Part shown: in pieces, positions 21,021 through 30,664 of the stretch
How positions within the stretch are numbered: position 1 is the first letter of the stretch
Layout: the number at the start of each line of letters is the position of its first letter
Assembly: GCA_025558095.1 (NCBI GenBank)
Contig: JAIVFI010000022.1
Span: 558,001 to 622,000, forward strand
Source of the DNA: Hyaloraphidium curvatum
Lineage: Eukaryota; Monoblepharomycota; Hyaloraphidiomycetes; Hyaloraphidiales; Hyaloraphidiaceae
Direction of reading: 5' to 3'
Length of the DNA stretch: 64,000 bases
Made by a program: the position numbers and the translations under genes
Notes under the pieces: model-generated
Told to the model about the DNA's origin: nothing
What the model saw: the letters and a program-made list of their open reading frames with translations, nothing else
The model's database searches: none

Positions 21021-24000
21021 ATGGAGGTCCTCGCCGCGCAGAGCGCCCCGCGCGGCAATCCAGATGAGCTCGGCAGCGCGCTTGCAGCGGACGTGCTCCC
21101 CGACACGGACCCCTCCCTCCCCGAAACCGACCCGAATTCCAGGCCTGCCAAAAGGCAGCGCGTGGACGGGGACACCGATACCCTCGTGGAGGACGACGGG
21201 AACGGGGTGGACGATGGGGAACCCGGAGAAGAGGAGGACGGGGAGGAGGAGTGGGAGGAGGAGGTCGGCGGATTCGAGGACTTCGACGGCGAGGGATACC
21301 GCCACGGCTCCCTCGTCGAGCTCGCCGAAATCCTGGCCTCCTCCGAGGGCTCCACCGCTTTTGCCGCCGAAGTTCCCCTGCCGGAGCGCAACCCGGCCGT
21401 GTCGGTGGCGGGCTTCGGCGTCGTGCCGCTCCCGCTGATCCCGGCGGTCGCCAACGGCCTCCGGCCCCACCTGGTGCCGAGCAAGTTCGGAAAGGGCACC
21501 TGAGACCCTGCTGCATGCGTCGGTGCGGACCAGCCTCGAGGCGGACCCGGGCAAGCTCGAGGTGCTCAACCTGGAGTGGGACGCCGCGGTGCAGCAGGCC
21601 GCGCGTGCGCTGGCGGACCAGCTCGGCGTGCCTCAGACCGTTGCGGTCGAGGCCCAGCTCTGGCGTCTCGTCATGTACGAGCCCGGCTCCTTCTTCAAGC
21701 CGCACAAGGACTCGGAGAAGGCCCCGGGCATGTTCGCCACGCTCGTGGTGCAGCTGCCCTGCGCCGAGGTGCAGCGCGGGGGCGGGCTCGTGGTGTCGCA
21801 CACCGGGTCGAGCAAAAGGTTCGCCGTGGCCGAGGGGAACCCGGTCTACAGGCCCGCGGCGTTCGGGTTCTTTGCGGACTGCGTGCACGACGTCGAGCGG
21901 CTGGAAGCGGGGCGGCGGCTCGTGCTCATCTACAACGTCGTCCGCTGCGGCGGCGGCCTGGTGCCCGCGCCGCCTGGGGGCGCGCAGCATGATCGCGTGG
22001 TCGAACGGCTTTCCGTCATATCCAGCTTCTGCGCCGGTCTCGGCGAGGAGGGCTTCGTGCTGTACCCCCTCGAGCACGAATACTCGGTCGCCTCTCTGGC
22101 GCACGATGGCGGTGCGGCACTCAAGGGATCCGATGCCGCCGCCTGGAGACTGCTGTCGGATCCAAACTCGGGCTTCGACGTAGCTGCGGCCGAGATCAAG
22201 CTTACCGCGTCCGGCACCGGCGACGGCGGCCGCGACGATGGATGGCACTACGAGCCGGCCACCATGGACTGGGACGAGGACGTGAATATTACCAGGACCG
22301 CCGCGATCCAAGTCGCGCTGAAGGGCATCGCGCCCTCGGTGCTGATCGGGCGGCGGGTTGAGTTCGCGACATCGCAGATGGCGCAGAGCGACGAGGATTT
22401 CTTTGGGAACCGCGAGTCTCCCGCGGACAAGGACGCCAACTTCACAGGGAATGCAGGGACCGAAGTGGGTAGCTCGCCGCCCATCTATTCACCGTCTGAT
22501 CCCACACGTCCCAGGTTGAGTACCAGTACCAAAACATGGCCCTCGTCCTCTTCCCCTCCGACCCCGAATCCACGGCCCAATTCTGCAAGCCCGAATCTGG
22601 AAAGCTGCTGGACCAGGCTTTCAAGTCGTGGCGGAACTCGAAGCCGGGAACACTCGCCCACGGCGGTGCCCTCGAGCTGCTCAAGCACTCGTTTGCCGCC
22701 GGCGTCGCGCGGATGGAGCCCGGGCAGGCGATCGGCTTGCTCAAGTCGGTCCCGCCCGAGGTCGCCAAGGGGGCGGTGGAGACGATCCTGCGGACTGGAA
22801 CCCAAATGAACGCCAGGATGATCCTCGCCGATCCCGCCCTATTGGGCCTCGTCGGGTTCGAAGAGGCGGTGAAGCTCATTTGCGCGCGCCCTCCGCGCAC
22901 GGATTCTCAGGGGGAGGCCGGACTCCTGCTCGCTCTGCTTGCGCTGGATTCGAATCCCGCCTCCGCGACCTCGGCGCAGCTGCGCCCGATGATGGAATCG
23001 GCTTTTGCCAGGGTGCTCTCGAGCGGTGCGGACCACACGATCCTCGGGAAGGTGGCCTCGCGGGCCGTGGCGGCAGGGATCGACCGGGAAGCCATGTTCA
23101 AGGCGGCCTGCACGGGTTTCTCCAATGCGCTGGCCAGGAATTCGAGCCTGCCGGATGCAGCCTCGTCGCTCGCCACCATCGCTCGGCTGGCCGAGACGAA
23201 GGAGGAGCTGGAAAAGCTGGCGGCCGCCGTGTTTGGCCAGGCGCCGGCCAAGCTCGTTTTCCTAACGTCGTGCGGCATCCTTCGGAAGACGTTCTCGCGG
23301 TTCGACGTCTGGACTGGTCTTGTCAGGCCCGCGCTCCTGCGGGCCTGTCTTCCGGGCATACCCACTTTTCGAGGAGCTTCGTTGCCATCAAAAGGATTCT
23401 GGGACCTCCTTGATGCGTGCAAATGCGATGCGGACGCGGCCACCTTCGCGGCCGCAACTTGCCGCCAGTGGGCGCAAGCAGACCCCGGCAGCGCATTCGA
23501 AGCGCTGGGCTTCGGCGCCTGGTACGGTCCGGCCCTGATCGGCGAGGTCGAGGCAGTGGTCAGACAGCGGAACCGCGTGCCCATGGAGACCGTCAACCGC
23601 ACGATCTACGCCGCCGAAGGCATGCGGCAGATCGGCCCCGCCCGGACGCAGATTTTGGACCACCTCGCGCGGGCCATGAAGGCCCTCGAGGTGCACTATC
23701 CTGCTGTCGGGCCGACCCCTTCGGGATGGACCGATCTGCACGGGTTTGCCCGGGATGTGCGGGGTCTCCCCTCCGACGTGGCGTCGTTCCTGGCCAGCGA
23801 TGCCGCCGGTGCCGCCAGGACCTTCCTCTACAAGCGCAAGATGGACCGCGACCCCGTCGCCCGCAGGCTGAAGGAGGCGGCGCCGTCAGTGCGGGTCCAG
23901 GAGGACAAGGTGGGGGCGAAGTGGACGCTGGCGCTGACCAAGACCCTCGCGGCGTACCAGGCGCGCGTGGCGAAGCGGAACCAATGGTCGTCCATGATGA

Positions 24001-24062
24001 CGCGGCTCAGGAAGCTGGGGGCGCCGACGTTGGAGGCGGCGCCGCCGATCTTGATCGAGTGA
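21021..24062 (+). CDS. Large 2-oxoglutarate/Fe(II) oxygenase-domain protein (one frameshift)
   Basis: A ~995-residue gene. An acidic leader (residues ~60-85) precedes the block VSVAGFGVVPLPLIPAVANG and LVPSKFGKG; the oxygenase core follows: LWRLVMYEPGSFFKPHKDSE (H-x-D iron ligands), TLVVQLPC, GGGLVVSHTG, FADCVHDVERLEAGRRLVLI (distal His and 2OG Arg). A 50-nt intron (22465-22514, donor GTGGGT, branch CTGAT) joins TGNAGTE to VEYQYQNMALVLFP, and a helical C-terminal half of ~515 residues follows. Between FGKG and ETLLHASVR (about 21495-21505) the frame changes by one base without room for an intron, inside a conserved stretch. Either an indel in the sequence or a recently broken gene. Such proteins are common in fungi, uncharacterised, probably prolyl-hydroxylase-like. 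Confidence 0.75.
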
Positions 24063-24220
24063 CGTATGAAGCTTCAACAACTTCGGAATATTGAAAAGTG
24101 TACTTTCGAGCAAGTGAAACCGGTTTCATCGCCTGCGTGACGTCCGCCAGCACGCGGCCAGAGTGGCCAGTGACGCGAAGCGCGTCGCGCAATCGAACCT
24201 TGGAGAAGCGCAGGGCCGAA

Positions 24221-25126
24221 ATGACAACACAAACCCTCTCCCTGAGGATCTTCGATGGCACCGACGAGGACGCGGTTTTCACGGTGCATGCGCCGAGGCT
24301 CGAGGATCTGGCGGCGACTCGGGAAGAAGCTTTGGAGATCCTCTGCCGCAGCGTTGCAGCAGAGGCCCGGAAGCGTGCCAAGAAGTGCCACGTCTGCCGC
24401 AAAGGGCCTCTTCAAGGCTTCGCAACCGAGTTTCAATACGGGTCCGACGGAATGGAGCTCGTTGTCGTCGCCACGTGCGGGAAGGAAGCTTGCAATGAGG
24501 GAGCGGGGAAGGCGCTAATGCGGGCCGCTGAAAAGCAGCTTTGGCGCCCTGCTCCAGACGACAGCGAAGTTTCCGTCGAACTTTTCGGAGCCATTTGCTC
24601 GTCGTGCCCCGCCGACGCGCGCAACGCCACCATTGGGGATCCCGTACACCTGCGCACGATCGCGATCAGAGCTGGCTTCCTGCAAAACCTGAAGGCTGAT
24701 CCGACGCCGGCACAGCGCATCGTGAAGACGTACTTTGATCAGCTGTTACCCGAGCTCTTGAAGTCGGACCCGCAGACATGTCTCGTTTGCAGGACATCGA
24801 CTTCGCAGTACGTCACTGTCCAGACCATTGATTGGCGAGAGGGCTCCTGGACTGTGCGATCCGTCGTATTCCCGTCGTGCGAGCCTTGTTCGTCCGTGGT
24901 ACACAAAAGGGGATCCTCTTGGCAGAAATGGAACGGGCTCGAGCAAGATGGAAAGCGCATCAAGGCAACGCAAGTTTGCAACGGATGCGGGGCTTGCTCG
25001 ACGGACAAATCGAACTTTCAGAGGTGTTCCCGGTGCAAGGTCGCCTCGTACTGCTCCCGCGAGTGCCAGCGGGACCATTGGAGCGAGCACAAGAAGATCT
25101 GCCGGCCGCCTGCAGACTCCACCTAG
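24221..25126 (+). CDS. MYND zinc-finger protein (long type)
   Basis: Single exon, 301 residues from ATG 24221 (an in-frame ATG at 24098 is possible). The N-terminal domain begins LSLRIFDGTDEDAVFTVHAP, continues through a long Ala/Glu helix to AKKCHVC, then VVVATCGKEACNEG, ICSSCPADARNATIGDP, LVCRTS and VVFPSCEPCSS. The MYND finger is at the C-terminus: CNGCG, CSRCK, SYCSRECQRDHWSEHKKIC. All eight zinc ligands are present. The order of Cys pairs is the same as in the genes at 39.1, 40.3 and 44.5 kb, so they form one divergent family. Function unknown. Confidence 0.85.
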   Translation: MTTQTLSLRIFDGTDEDAVFTVHAPRLEDLAATREEALEILCRSVAAEARKRAKKCHVCRKGPLQGFATEFQYGSDGMELVVVATCGKEACNEGAGKALMRAAEKQLWRPAPDDSEVSVELFGAICSSCPADARNATIGDPVHLRTIAIRAGFLQNLKADPTPAQRIVKTYFDQLLPELLKSDPQTCLVCRTSTSQYVTVQTIDWREGSWTVRSVVFPSCEPCSSVVHKRGSSWQKWNGLEQDGKRIKATQVCNGCGACSTDKSNFQRCSRCKVASYCSRECQRDHWSEHKKICRPPADST

Positions 25127-25304
25127 ACGATTGATACTGTAGCTCCTCAATCACCTGATGCGAAAGCTTCGAATGACAACATCAATTCTCAATTCTCGAT
25201 ATCGGATGCCTCTTCAGCGCGAGCGGTCGTACAGAGTATGTTGGACGAGTCAACGCTGGACCCGCGGTCGCCGCGCCGCACTCCTCGCCGCAGCTCGCCC
25301 CACG

Positions 25305-26849
25305 ATGGGGCCTGGCGACGGGTCCGATTCGGGCGAGACGGTCGAGCCGCTCTTTGGCGGCTTCGATGGCGGTCAGGGCGGCCGCGAGGACGACGCGGAG
25401 GCGGCGGGCGGCCGGCGCCCGCTCGGCTGGGCCTTCTGGACGTCGCTCGTCCTCGCGCTGCTCACCGTGCCGATGGCCGTGTCGCTGCTCGTTCTCGTCG
25501 TTTTGAACTACGATGCGGCGTCGGCCCCGCCCGCCGCTCCCGGAGTGGCCCCCGCGGCGGCCTCTCCGCCGCCGGCTACCTCTTCCGAACACCCGACACA
25601 CACATTGCCCAATGCCGGCGAGCCCGGGAAAATCATCGAGCTGCCGGTGAACTGGACGGGCGACGCGGGCGTGGCGCACTTGCTGTACTACAACACCTCG
25701 TTCGCGCCGGTAATGGGCCTGCCGCCGGCCCCGTGGAACCCGCGCGTGTTCCGCTTCGGCGACCCGCGCAAGCCGCTGGGCTTTCCCGACGCAGGCCTCA
25801 CTTGCCGCGTGTTTTCGCTGCCCGACGAGCCGCTGCAACTCGTTGCCGCGCAGCCGCTCGTCGACCTGCACGGCGGCGTGGAGCTGGTGCACCACATTGA
25901 CATCTACGCCTGCAACGACCTGATCGACCAGCTACCCGAGGACTCGTACGCGCCGCATTCGCGGTGCCCCATGGTCGACCAGTTTGATCGCCGCGGGCCG
26001 TGCTGGAACCTCATGTTCGCGTACGACCGCGGCGCTCACGGCTTCGTGTTTCCCAACAGCACCGGCTTCCCCGTCGGCAAGGGCACCCCCATCACGCGCC
26101 TTGCGCTGGAACTGCACTACCTCGCCCCCGAAAACTGGCCGTCGAACCCGCTGGCCGTCACCGGCGCATGCGACGTCTCGGGCTTCCGGCTCGACCTCGT
26201 CCGCCGCTCCCTCCTCCGCCCCGTCACCCTGGGCAGCACCGCCTTCGTCGCCACGGAATTCAACGTGCCCCCCTCCCGGGGCCTGTGGCAGCTCCGCGCG
26301 GACTACTCCCCCGCGCAGCTGTGGTCCCGCCTCGCCTCCGACTTCCGGGCGGCCCCGAACCGCACCCTCACCCTCGTCGCCGCTCACCTCCACACGCACA
26401 ACTACTCGGTCGCCTCCTACCTCGAACAATACCGCGGCGGGCGCTTGCACCGCCGCATACGGACCCACGGGCGGGGCGGGTACGGCGCCGTGCAGTCGTT
26501 CGAGAGGATGCCGCCCGTCCGCCTGAAAAAGGGCGACGGGCTGAGCTACACCTGCATCTACGATACCTCGGGCCTGCGGGAGGCGCTGGGCCCGCATCCC
26601 GCCGCGGGCGACAAGGCACGGACCGGGGTGGGGTACTCGCTCAACGCCGGTGGGGAGATGTGCGCGCCGCTGATGCTGTACGCGCCGTCGCTGGGGGGGA
26701 AGCCGGTGCTTGGGACCAACTACGACTCGACGGTGGGGTTCTCGGGGCCGTTCAGGGGGAAGCTGGAGGATCTGGAGAGGGCGGACTGGGAGGAGAGGGC
26801 GGCGCGAGACAGAGGGGACTGGGCGAGGGAGGCCGGGTGGTTGGATTGA
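25305..26849 (+). CDS. DBH-like copper type II ascorbate-dependent monooxygenase, membrane-anchored
   Basis: Single exon, 514 residues from ATG 25305. A single hydrophobic anchor (FWTSLVLALLTVPMAVSLLVLVV, residues ~43-65) after a cytosolic N-terminus suggests a type II membrane protein with a luminal catalytic domain. Copper-site motifs in order: VHHIDIYAC (CuH site), ALELHYLAP, LVAAHLHTHNYSVASYL (CuM His-x-His) and GDGLSYTCIYDTSG ... GGEMCAPLMLYAP, which matches the C-Y-T and EMC elements of dopamine beta-hydroxylase/PHM proteins. Several N-x-S/T sites fit secretion. The family hydroxylates substrates using O2, copper and ascorbate; fungal substrates are unknown. No DOMON domain is seen. Confidence 0.85.
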   Translation: MGPGDGSDSGETVEPLFGGFDGGQGGREDDAEAAGGRRPLGWAFWTSLVLALLTVPMAVSLLVLVVLNYDAASAPPAAPGVAPAAASPPPATSSEHPTHTLPNAGEPGKIIELPVNWTGDAGVAHLLYYNTSFAPVMGLPPAPWNPRVFRFGDPRKPLGFPDAGLTCRVFSLPDEPLQLVAAQPLVDLHGGVELVHHIDIYACNDLIDQLPEDSYAPHSRCPMVDQFDRRGPCWNLMFAYDRGAHGFVFPNSTGFPVGKGTPITRLALELHYLAPENWPSNPLAVTGACDVSGFRLDLVRRSLLRPVTLGSTAFVATEFNVPPSRGLWQLRADYSPAQLWSRLASDFRAAPNRTLTLVAAHLHTHNYSVASYLEQYRGGRLHRRIRTHGRGGYGAVQSFERMPPVRLKKGDGLSYTCIYDTSGLREALGPHPAAGDKARTGVGYSLNAGGEMCAPLMLYAPSLGGKPVLGTNYDSTVGFSGPFRGKLEDLERADWEERAARDRGDWAREAGWLD

Positions 26850-26998
26850 TCAGGAGTCCAAAGTGGTAATTCGATTACCAAGCTTCGAGTCTGTCCCAGC
26901 ATCTGCGGCGGTCCTGAAACAATAGAAGGTTCCTTTGCCTGCCTATCGACGCTTAGTCGAAGATATAGCAGGAAAGTGACCATATCCAAACACACCCA

Positions 26999-28085
26999 TC
27001 AAGTGCTCCGCGCGGATAAGTCGACGTAGCGCGTCATGGCGTAGTCCATGGTAAGAGGTTCTGCCGGATACGGCTTTGCTTTGCCGGCCTGACCGCCCAT
27101 GTACCAATGCGTCCCCGGTTCTTTCTTCCCATTGATGCAGTCCATGTAGAGATCAGCGAGCCTGCAAGGCAAGGTCAACCGATGAAGAGCTACAAGAAAG
27201 CAGGGCCAGATTGCCTACTTATCCATTGGAGTCCAACCTGCACCATTCGCAGTCGCAGGTCCCCAATCAGGGTCATGTTCCACGTCCTTTGGGGTCTTAA
27301 AGCCGGCCTTAACCCATATGCTTGACCAAACGTAGCCTGGCAAAATCGTATAGTAACGACATTTGTTGTCCAGTTTGTTAGCGAGGCCCTGCATCTGGCC
27401 GACGTATGAAATCTGGCCCGCCTTCGCCACGGGATCTGTGATATTGCTTAACATCAACAACAGAATTCGGGGGGCAACAGTATTGCACGCACAGTATGTT
27501 GAATCGTGGGCGCCAAAGAGGGGATACAAGGAGTGGATTCCGCCACCAGATGAGGTGACAACGTAGACACCCGGAGTTCCAGTCTTTGTCCAGTAGTGCG
27601 ATGCGAGGTGGCCAATGAGCATGTTCCCCCAGAGGTTTCCCACGAGGCCGCTCTTGAGGGAGTCAAACTCGCCCGACTCGATCTCGCGCTCAGCGGCGTG
27701 CAGCGCCGGTTCCGCGTATCCCGAGTTCGCCACGACCACATCGACGCCGCCGAACTTGTCCAGCGCCGCCTGGAAGCACGACCGGATGCTTGTGTCGTCC
27801 ACCAGGTCCATCCTCGCGAACGCGACGTCGCCGTCGGTCTTGCCCAGCTTCGTCTTGAGCTCGGAGATGGCCTTGGCCGCCACCTTTTCGTTGCGGTTGG
27901 CGATTAGCACCTTGTATCCTTCCCCGAGGAGACGCTCCACGACCGCGAGGCCGATGCCCTAAGGTGGGGAGGGGGACCGGAGACGGTTTGAGTTCCGAGT
28001 CGCGCCCACAGTGCGGCGGCGTTCCCCGTGCCTCGCTGCCGCCGGTGACGATTGCGACGCGTGATTTCGGTTCGGCCGACGTCAT
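26999..28085 (-). CDS. Short-chain dehydrogenase/reductase (intact paralogue)
   Basis: Three exons, 28085-28032, 27958-27219 and 27161-26999, give 318 residues. The nucleotide-binding motif is split by intron 1: VAIVTGGSE joins GIGLAVVERLL, forming TGGSEGIG. The donor is GC (28031-28030) rather than GT and no alternative GT restores the motif. Intron 2 (27218-27162, GTAGGC) joins WTPMDK to LADLYMDC. VVVANSGY (NNAG equivalent), VVTSSGGGIHS (catalytic Ser region) and STYCACN follow; the usual YxxxK lysine is Asn here, so classical SDR chemistry may be altered. Many conserved blocks are shared with the pseudogene at 2307-3250. Substrate unknown. Confidence 0.8.
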
Positions 28086-28292
28086 TTTATTGGAATAAGG
28101 GAGAGGCAAGGGAGATGCGGTGGATGTGTCTCCCGGAGGCGGACCGGGGAAGATTCCTCGGAACGCTCAGGCGGCTTGGGCCATGCTCAGCCAGTAGGGC
28201 CTCGTGGTACTTCTAGCTGCTTTTCGCACGGGTAGGCTTTCCCGCAGATGAGGGCCGCAACGGACCACATCCACTGACACATCAAGATGCGC

Positions 28293-28345
28293 CTGCCTAC
28301 ATTACATGTGTTCCTCAAGATTCGCCTACATTACGTGTGTTCCTT
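28293..28345. repeat. Short tandem duplication downstream of the phosphotransferase gene
   Basis: A unit reading GCCTACATTAC(A/G)TGTGTTCCT occurs twice about 29 nt apart, just beyond the stop of the kinase-like gene (28354). It is a local duplication in the presumed 3' UTR; no function is implied. Confidence 0.6.
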
Positions 28346-28353
28346 TCCTCCCA

Positions 28354-29490
28354 TCAATCGCTGGCCTTTGCTGCCTCGAGAGGGGGAAGGACCTCCGCCG
28401 CCCCGGTCTCGATCGCCGTTTCCGCCGCCCTCGAGAACATCGCCCAGAACATCGCGTCCCCGCGCTCGGTCCTCTTGACCACGTGGCACGCCACCACCGC
28501 CATCCACAGCCCGTGGAACTGCCCCGCGCGGAACTCATCCCAAGCCGTCTTCTCGTCCAGCTCCACGCCGTGCGCCGCGAGCCCGCTGCGGTACATCTCC
28601 AGCAGCCTCTTCTGCTCCCGCCTCCGAACTTCCGGGTCAGAGAAGCTGGCGCCGAGAAGGTATCCGATGTCGTTTCCGGGGCTGCCGGCGCACATTGTCT
28701 GCCAGTCCACGGCGACGCTCCATTCCGGGGCCGCGTCCGCGGGGGGATGGAACAGTATGTTGTCGATCCTGTAATCCCCGTGCTCGAGGGTGTAGAGCCC
28801 GGTGTTGATCGGGCGCAGGGCCCAACCATGCAGGCGCGGGCCGTAGAAGTCTCCGAGTTCGATCATCTCCGGCGTGAGCTTGTCGGCGTAGCGCTGCTTG
28901 AAGGACGGCCACACCGCGTTGAAGATGTTGGAGACTCCTTCGGCACGTTTGCGGACGGTGAGCTCCCCGGCCCAGTCCGTGCTCATGAGGTCCTCGGACT
29001 TCCAGAAGGAAGCGTGCATCTTGGCGAGGTACTCGACGGCGACCTCCACCGCCCGCACCGAGCATCCGACGACCTGGTCCCCCTGCACCGCGGGCGCCAG
29101 ATCCTCGAGCAGGAGCAGGTGTCCGCCGCGTTCCGGATCGAGCTCCGCGGCATAGCACTCGGCCACCTTGACGACGGCCCGGACCTTGTCGGCGAGCTTC
29201 CGGTAGAAGTTCGTCTCCCTGGTGTACGTGCTGCCGAAGCCGTTCCGCCGCGACGTCGGGTCCTCCGAGGCCATCTTGGCCACCAGCGTCCGCGGCGCAT
29301 CCTTCGGCGCGTCGGGGCCGTAGTCTATGGTGATCCGGGCCATGTCGCCGATTTGGCCCGTGCCGATGGCCTTGGCAGAAACCGACGTCGGCACCGCGTG
29401 GACATGGTGCGCCGCGAGGACACGCGCGAGCCACGCGGGCGAGATGTCCTCGGCGGAGAGCGGGAAGTCCGGGAACGACGGTGGCGCCAT
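28354..29490 (-). CDS. Aminoglycoside phosphotransferase/choline kinase-like protein (ecdysteroid-kinase-like)
   Basis: Single exon, 378 residues from ATG 29490 (MAPPSFPDFPLSAEDISP). Protein-kinase-like features of the APH/EcKL fold: TLVAKMASED with the ATP-binding Lys, the hinge-like LLLLEDLAP, the Brenner motif HGDYRIDNILF (H237, catalytic D239, N243) and VDWQTMCAGSPGNDIGYLL with the metal-binding Asp (D262). RETNFYRKLA in the N-lobe is typical of the DUF227/CHK-kinase-like group. These enzymes phosphorylate small hydroxylated molecules; the substrate is unknown. The frame extends upstream without similarity. Confidence 0.85.
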   Translation of the reverse strand: MAPPSFPDFPLSAEDISPAWLARVLAAHHVHAVPTSVSAKAIGTGQIGDMARITIDYGPDAPKDAPRTLVAKMASEDPTSRRNGFGSTYTRETNFYRKLADKVRAVVKVAECYAAELDPERGGHLLLLEDLAPAVQGDQVVGCSVRAVEVAVEYLAKMHASFWKSEDLMSTDWAGELTVRKRAEGVSNIFNAVWPSFKQRYADKLTPEMIELGDFYGPRLHGWALRPINTGLYTLEHGDYRIDNILFHPPADAAPEWSVAVDWQTMCAGSPGNDIGYLLGASFSDPEVRRREQKRLLEMYRSGLAAHGVELDEKTAWDEFRAGQFHGLWMAVVACHVVKRTERGDAMFWAMFSRAAETAIETGAAEVLPPLEAAKASD

Positions 29491-29658
29491 CGCGATTGGA
29501 GCGGGTTTGGGACAGAGAGTGGACGCGTTTCGGGCGGGGGACACTCGCTGCTGCCTCTTTCGGCAGAAGAAAACACGCTCGGCGGAGCGTCGATCCACGA
29601 AAAACATCTACGGAACATCCGAGACCAAGGATGCCGAGTTGCATTCGTGTGGTCTACC

Positions 29659-30258
29659 TCAGTCCCGCGCCGGCTTCCAAGGGGCTTGGCAGACCTTCTT
29701 GTGCTCGGGCCAGTCCCGGCGGAAGCAGTCCGACGAGCAATAGTAGGCGGTTTTGCAGCGGGAGCATGTCTGGAACGTGGATCTGTCCTTCGCGTACGCT
29801 TTGCAACCTTGGCAAATCGCCCCGAGCTTCTGTCCTCCTCCGGGCCGTATCCGGGCATGAGCTTCGCTCGGGCTATGCAGCGGCGCTTCACGGCCCGCTC
29901 GCATCCCTGGTACACGGGAAACACGTCCGAAACGACGTCGAACGGCCAGGGGGGGTAGAGGCCGCTGGTCGCGATCATGACCGTCGGTCCAACGCCGCAG
30001 CCAATGCAGAAGCGAGGCCTCAAGCGGAAAGCTTCGACCCGTGCTTCCTGCGTCAACGGCGAGGAAAGACGGACGACGACATCACACCGGTCTGCTCCCT
30101 CGGGGAAGTCGTCGTCGGTGAGCTGGATTCCGAGCGGCTGGCTTCGGTCGCCGAAAACGGGCTCGTCGGCGTCGGCAGGCCACGAGGAGCAGATACCAGC
30201 AGAGACCGCGAAAAAGTGTCCCCCTTCGGTGCCGCGAGTACCCAGGTGAGCCCGACAT
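29659..30258 (-). pseudogene. Broken MYND zinc-finger gene (short type)
   Basis: Read leftward from ATG 30258 (MSGSP), the family blocks appear in order but in three frames. GTEGGHFFAVSAGICSSWPA and DEPVFGDRS continue in frame to RPRFCIGCGVGP and PFDVVSDVFPVYQGCE. A further one-base shift near 29850 is required to reach ICQGCKAYAKDRSTFQTCSR and CSSDCFRRDWPEHKKVC, ending at 29659. Two single-base frameshifts (near the start and before the finger) in an otherwise well-preserved copy suggest a recent pseudogene; assembly indels are the alternative. Closest in layout to 12621-13220. Confidence 0.75.
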
Positions 30259-30664
30259 TTTGGAGGGCAGTGATGACGTGTCGGACCGAGCGAGGCGAGC
30301 TTCTCGCGAATAACTGAACAGTTGAATCCGACGTAATCTTCCGGTCAACCGGAGAGAGGGAAACCTGTGGGAAATGGAGTTCACTTAAAGGCTGCCGAAG
30401 CTATAGAGCCGAGAAGCCCCCGCCTGGGTCGGTCTCGTTGGCTTCATGCTCGGCCGCCCGGTCGGAATAGTTCCAGCATATCCGTATGATCTGCTCGCGT
30501 TCTGTAACAGGAAACTTCACCGATTCTTGCTCGCACTGGCGGGATCGGACGGCATCCGGGCGCGTGACCGATTACGGCGGTCGATCGGTCCGAAGGGCCT
30601 CCCTCCAGTCGCTCCGCCACCTTTTCGAGTCAACAGTCCCAAACACCGGCCGGGATCCCCCGCA
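30259..30664. other. Intergenic, nothing recognised
   Basis: 406 nt between the divergent broken MYND gene and the RTX-repeat gene. No supported coding frame or repeat; presumably contains the promoter of the secreted protein. Confidence 0.45.

Noticed and set aside
20085-22311. Two long minus-strand frames (494 and 457 residues)
   Set aside because: They lie antisense to the 2OG-oxygenase gene, whose iron-binding motifs are unmistakable on the plus strand.
28306-29958. 550-residue plus-strand frame
   Set aside because: Antisense to the phosphotransferase with a perfect HGDYRIDNILF motif; no motif of its own.
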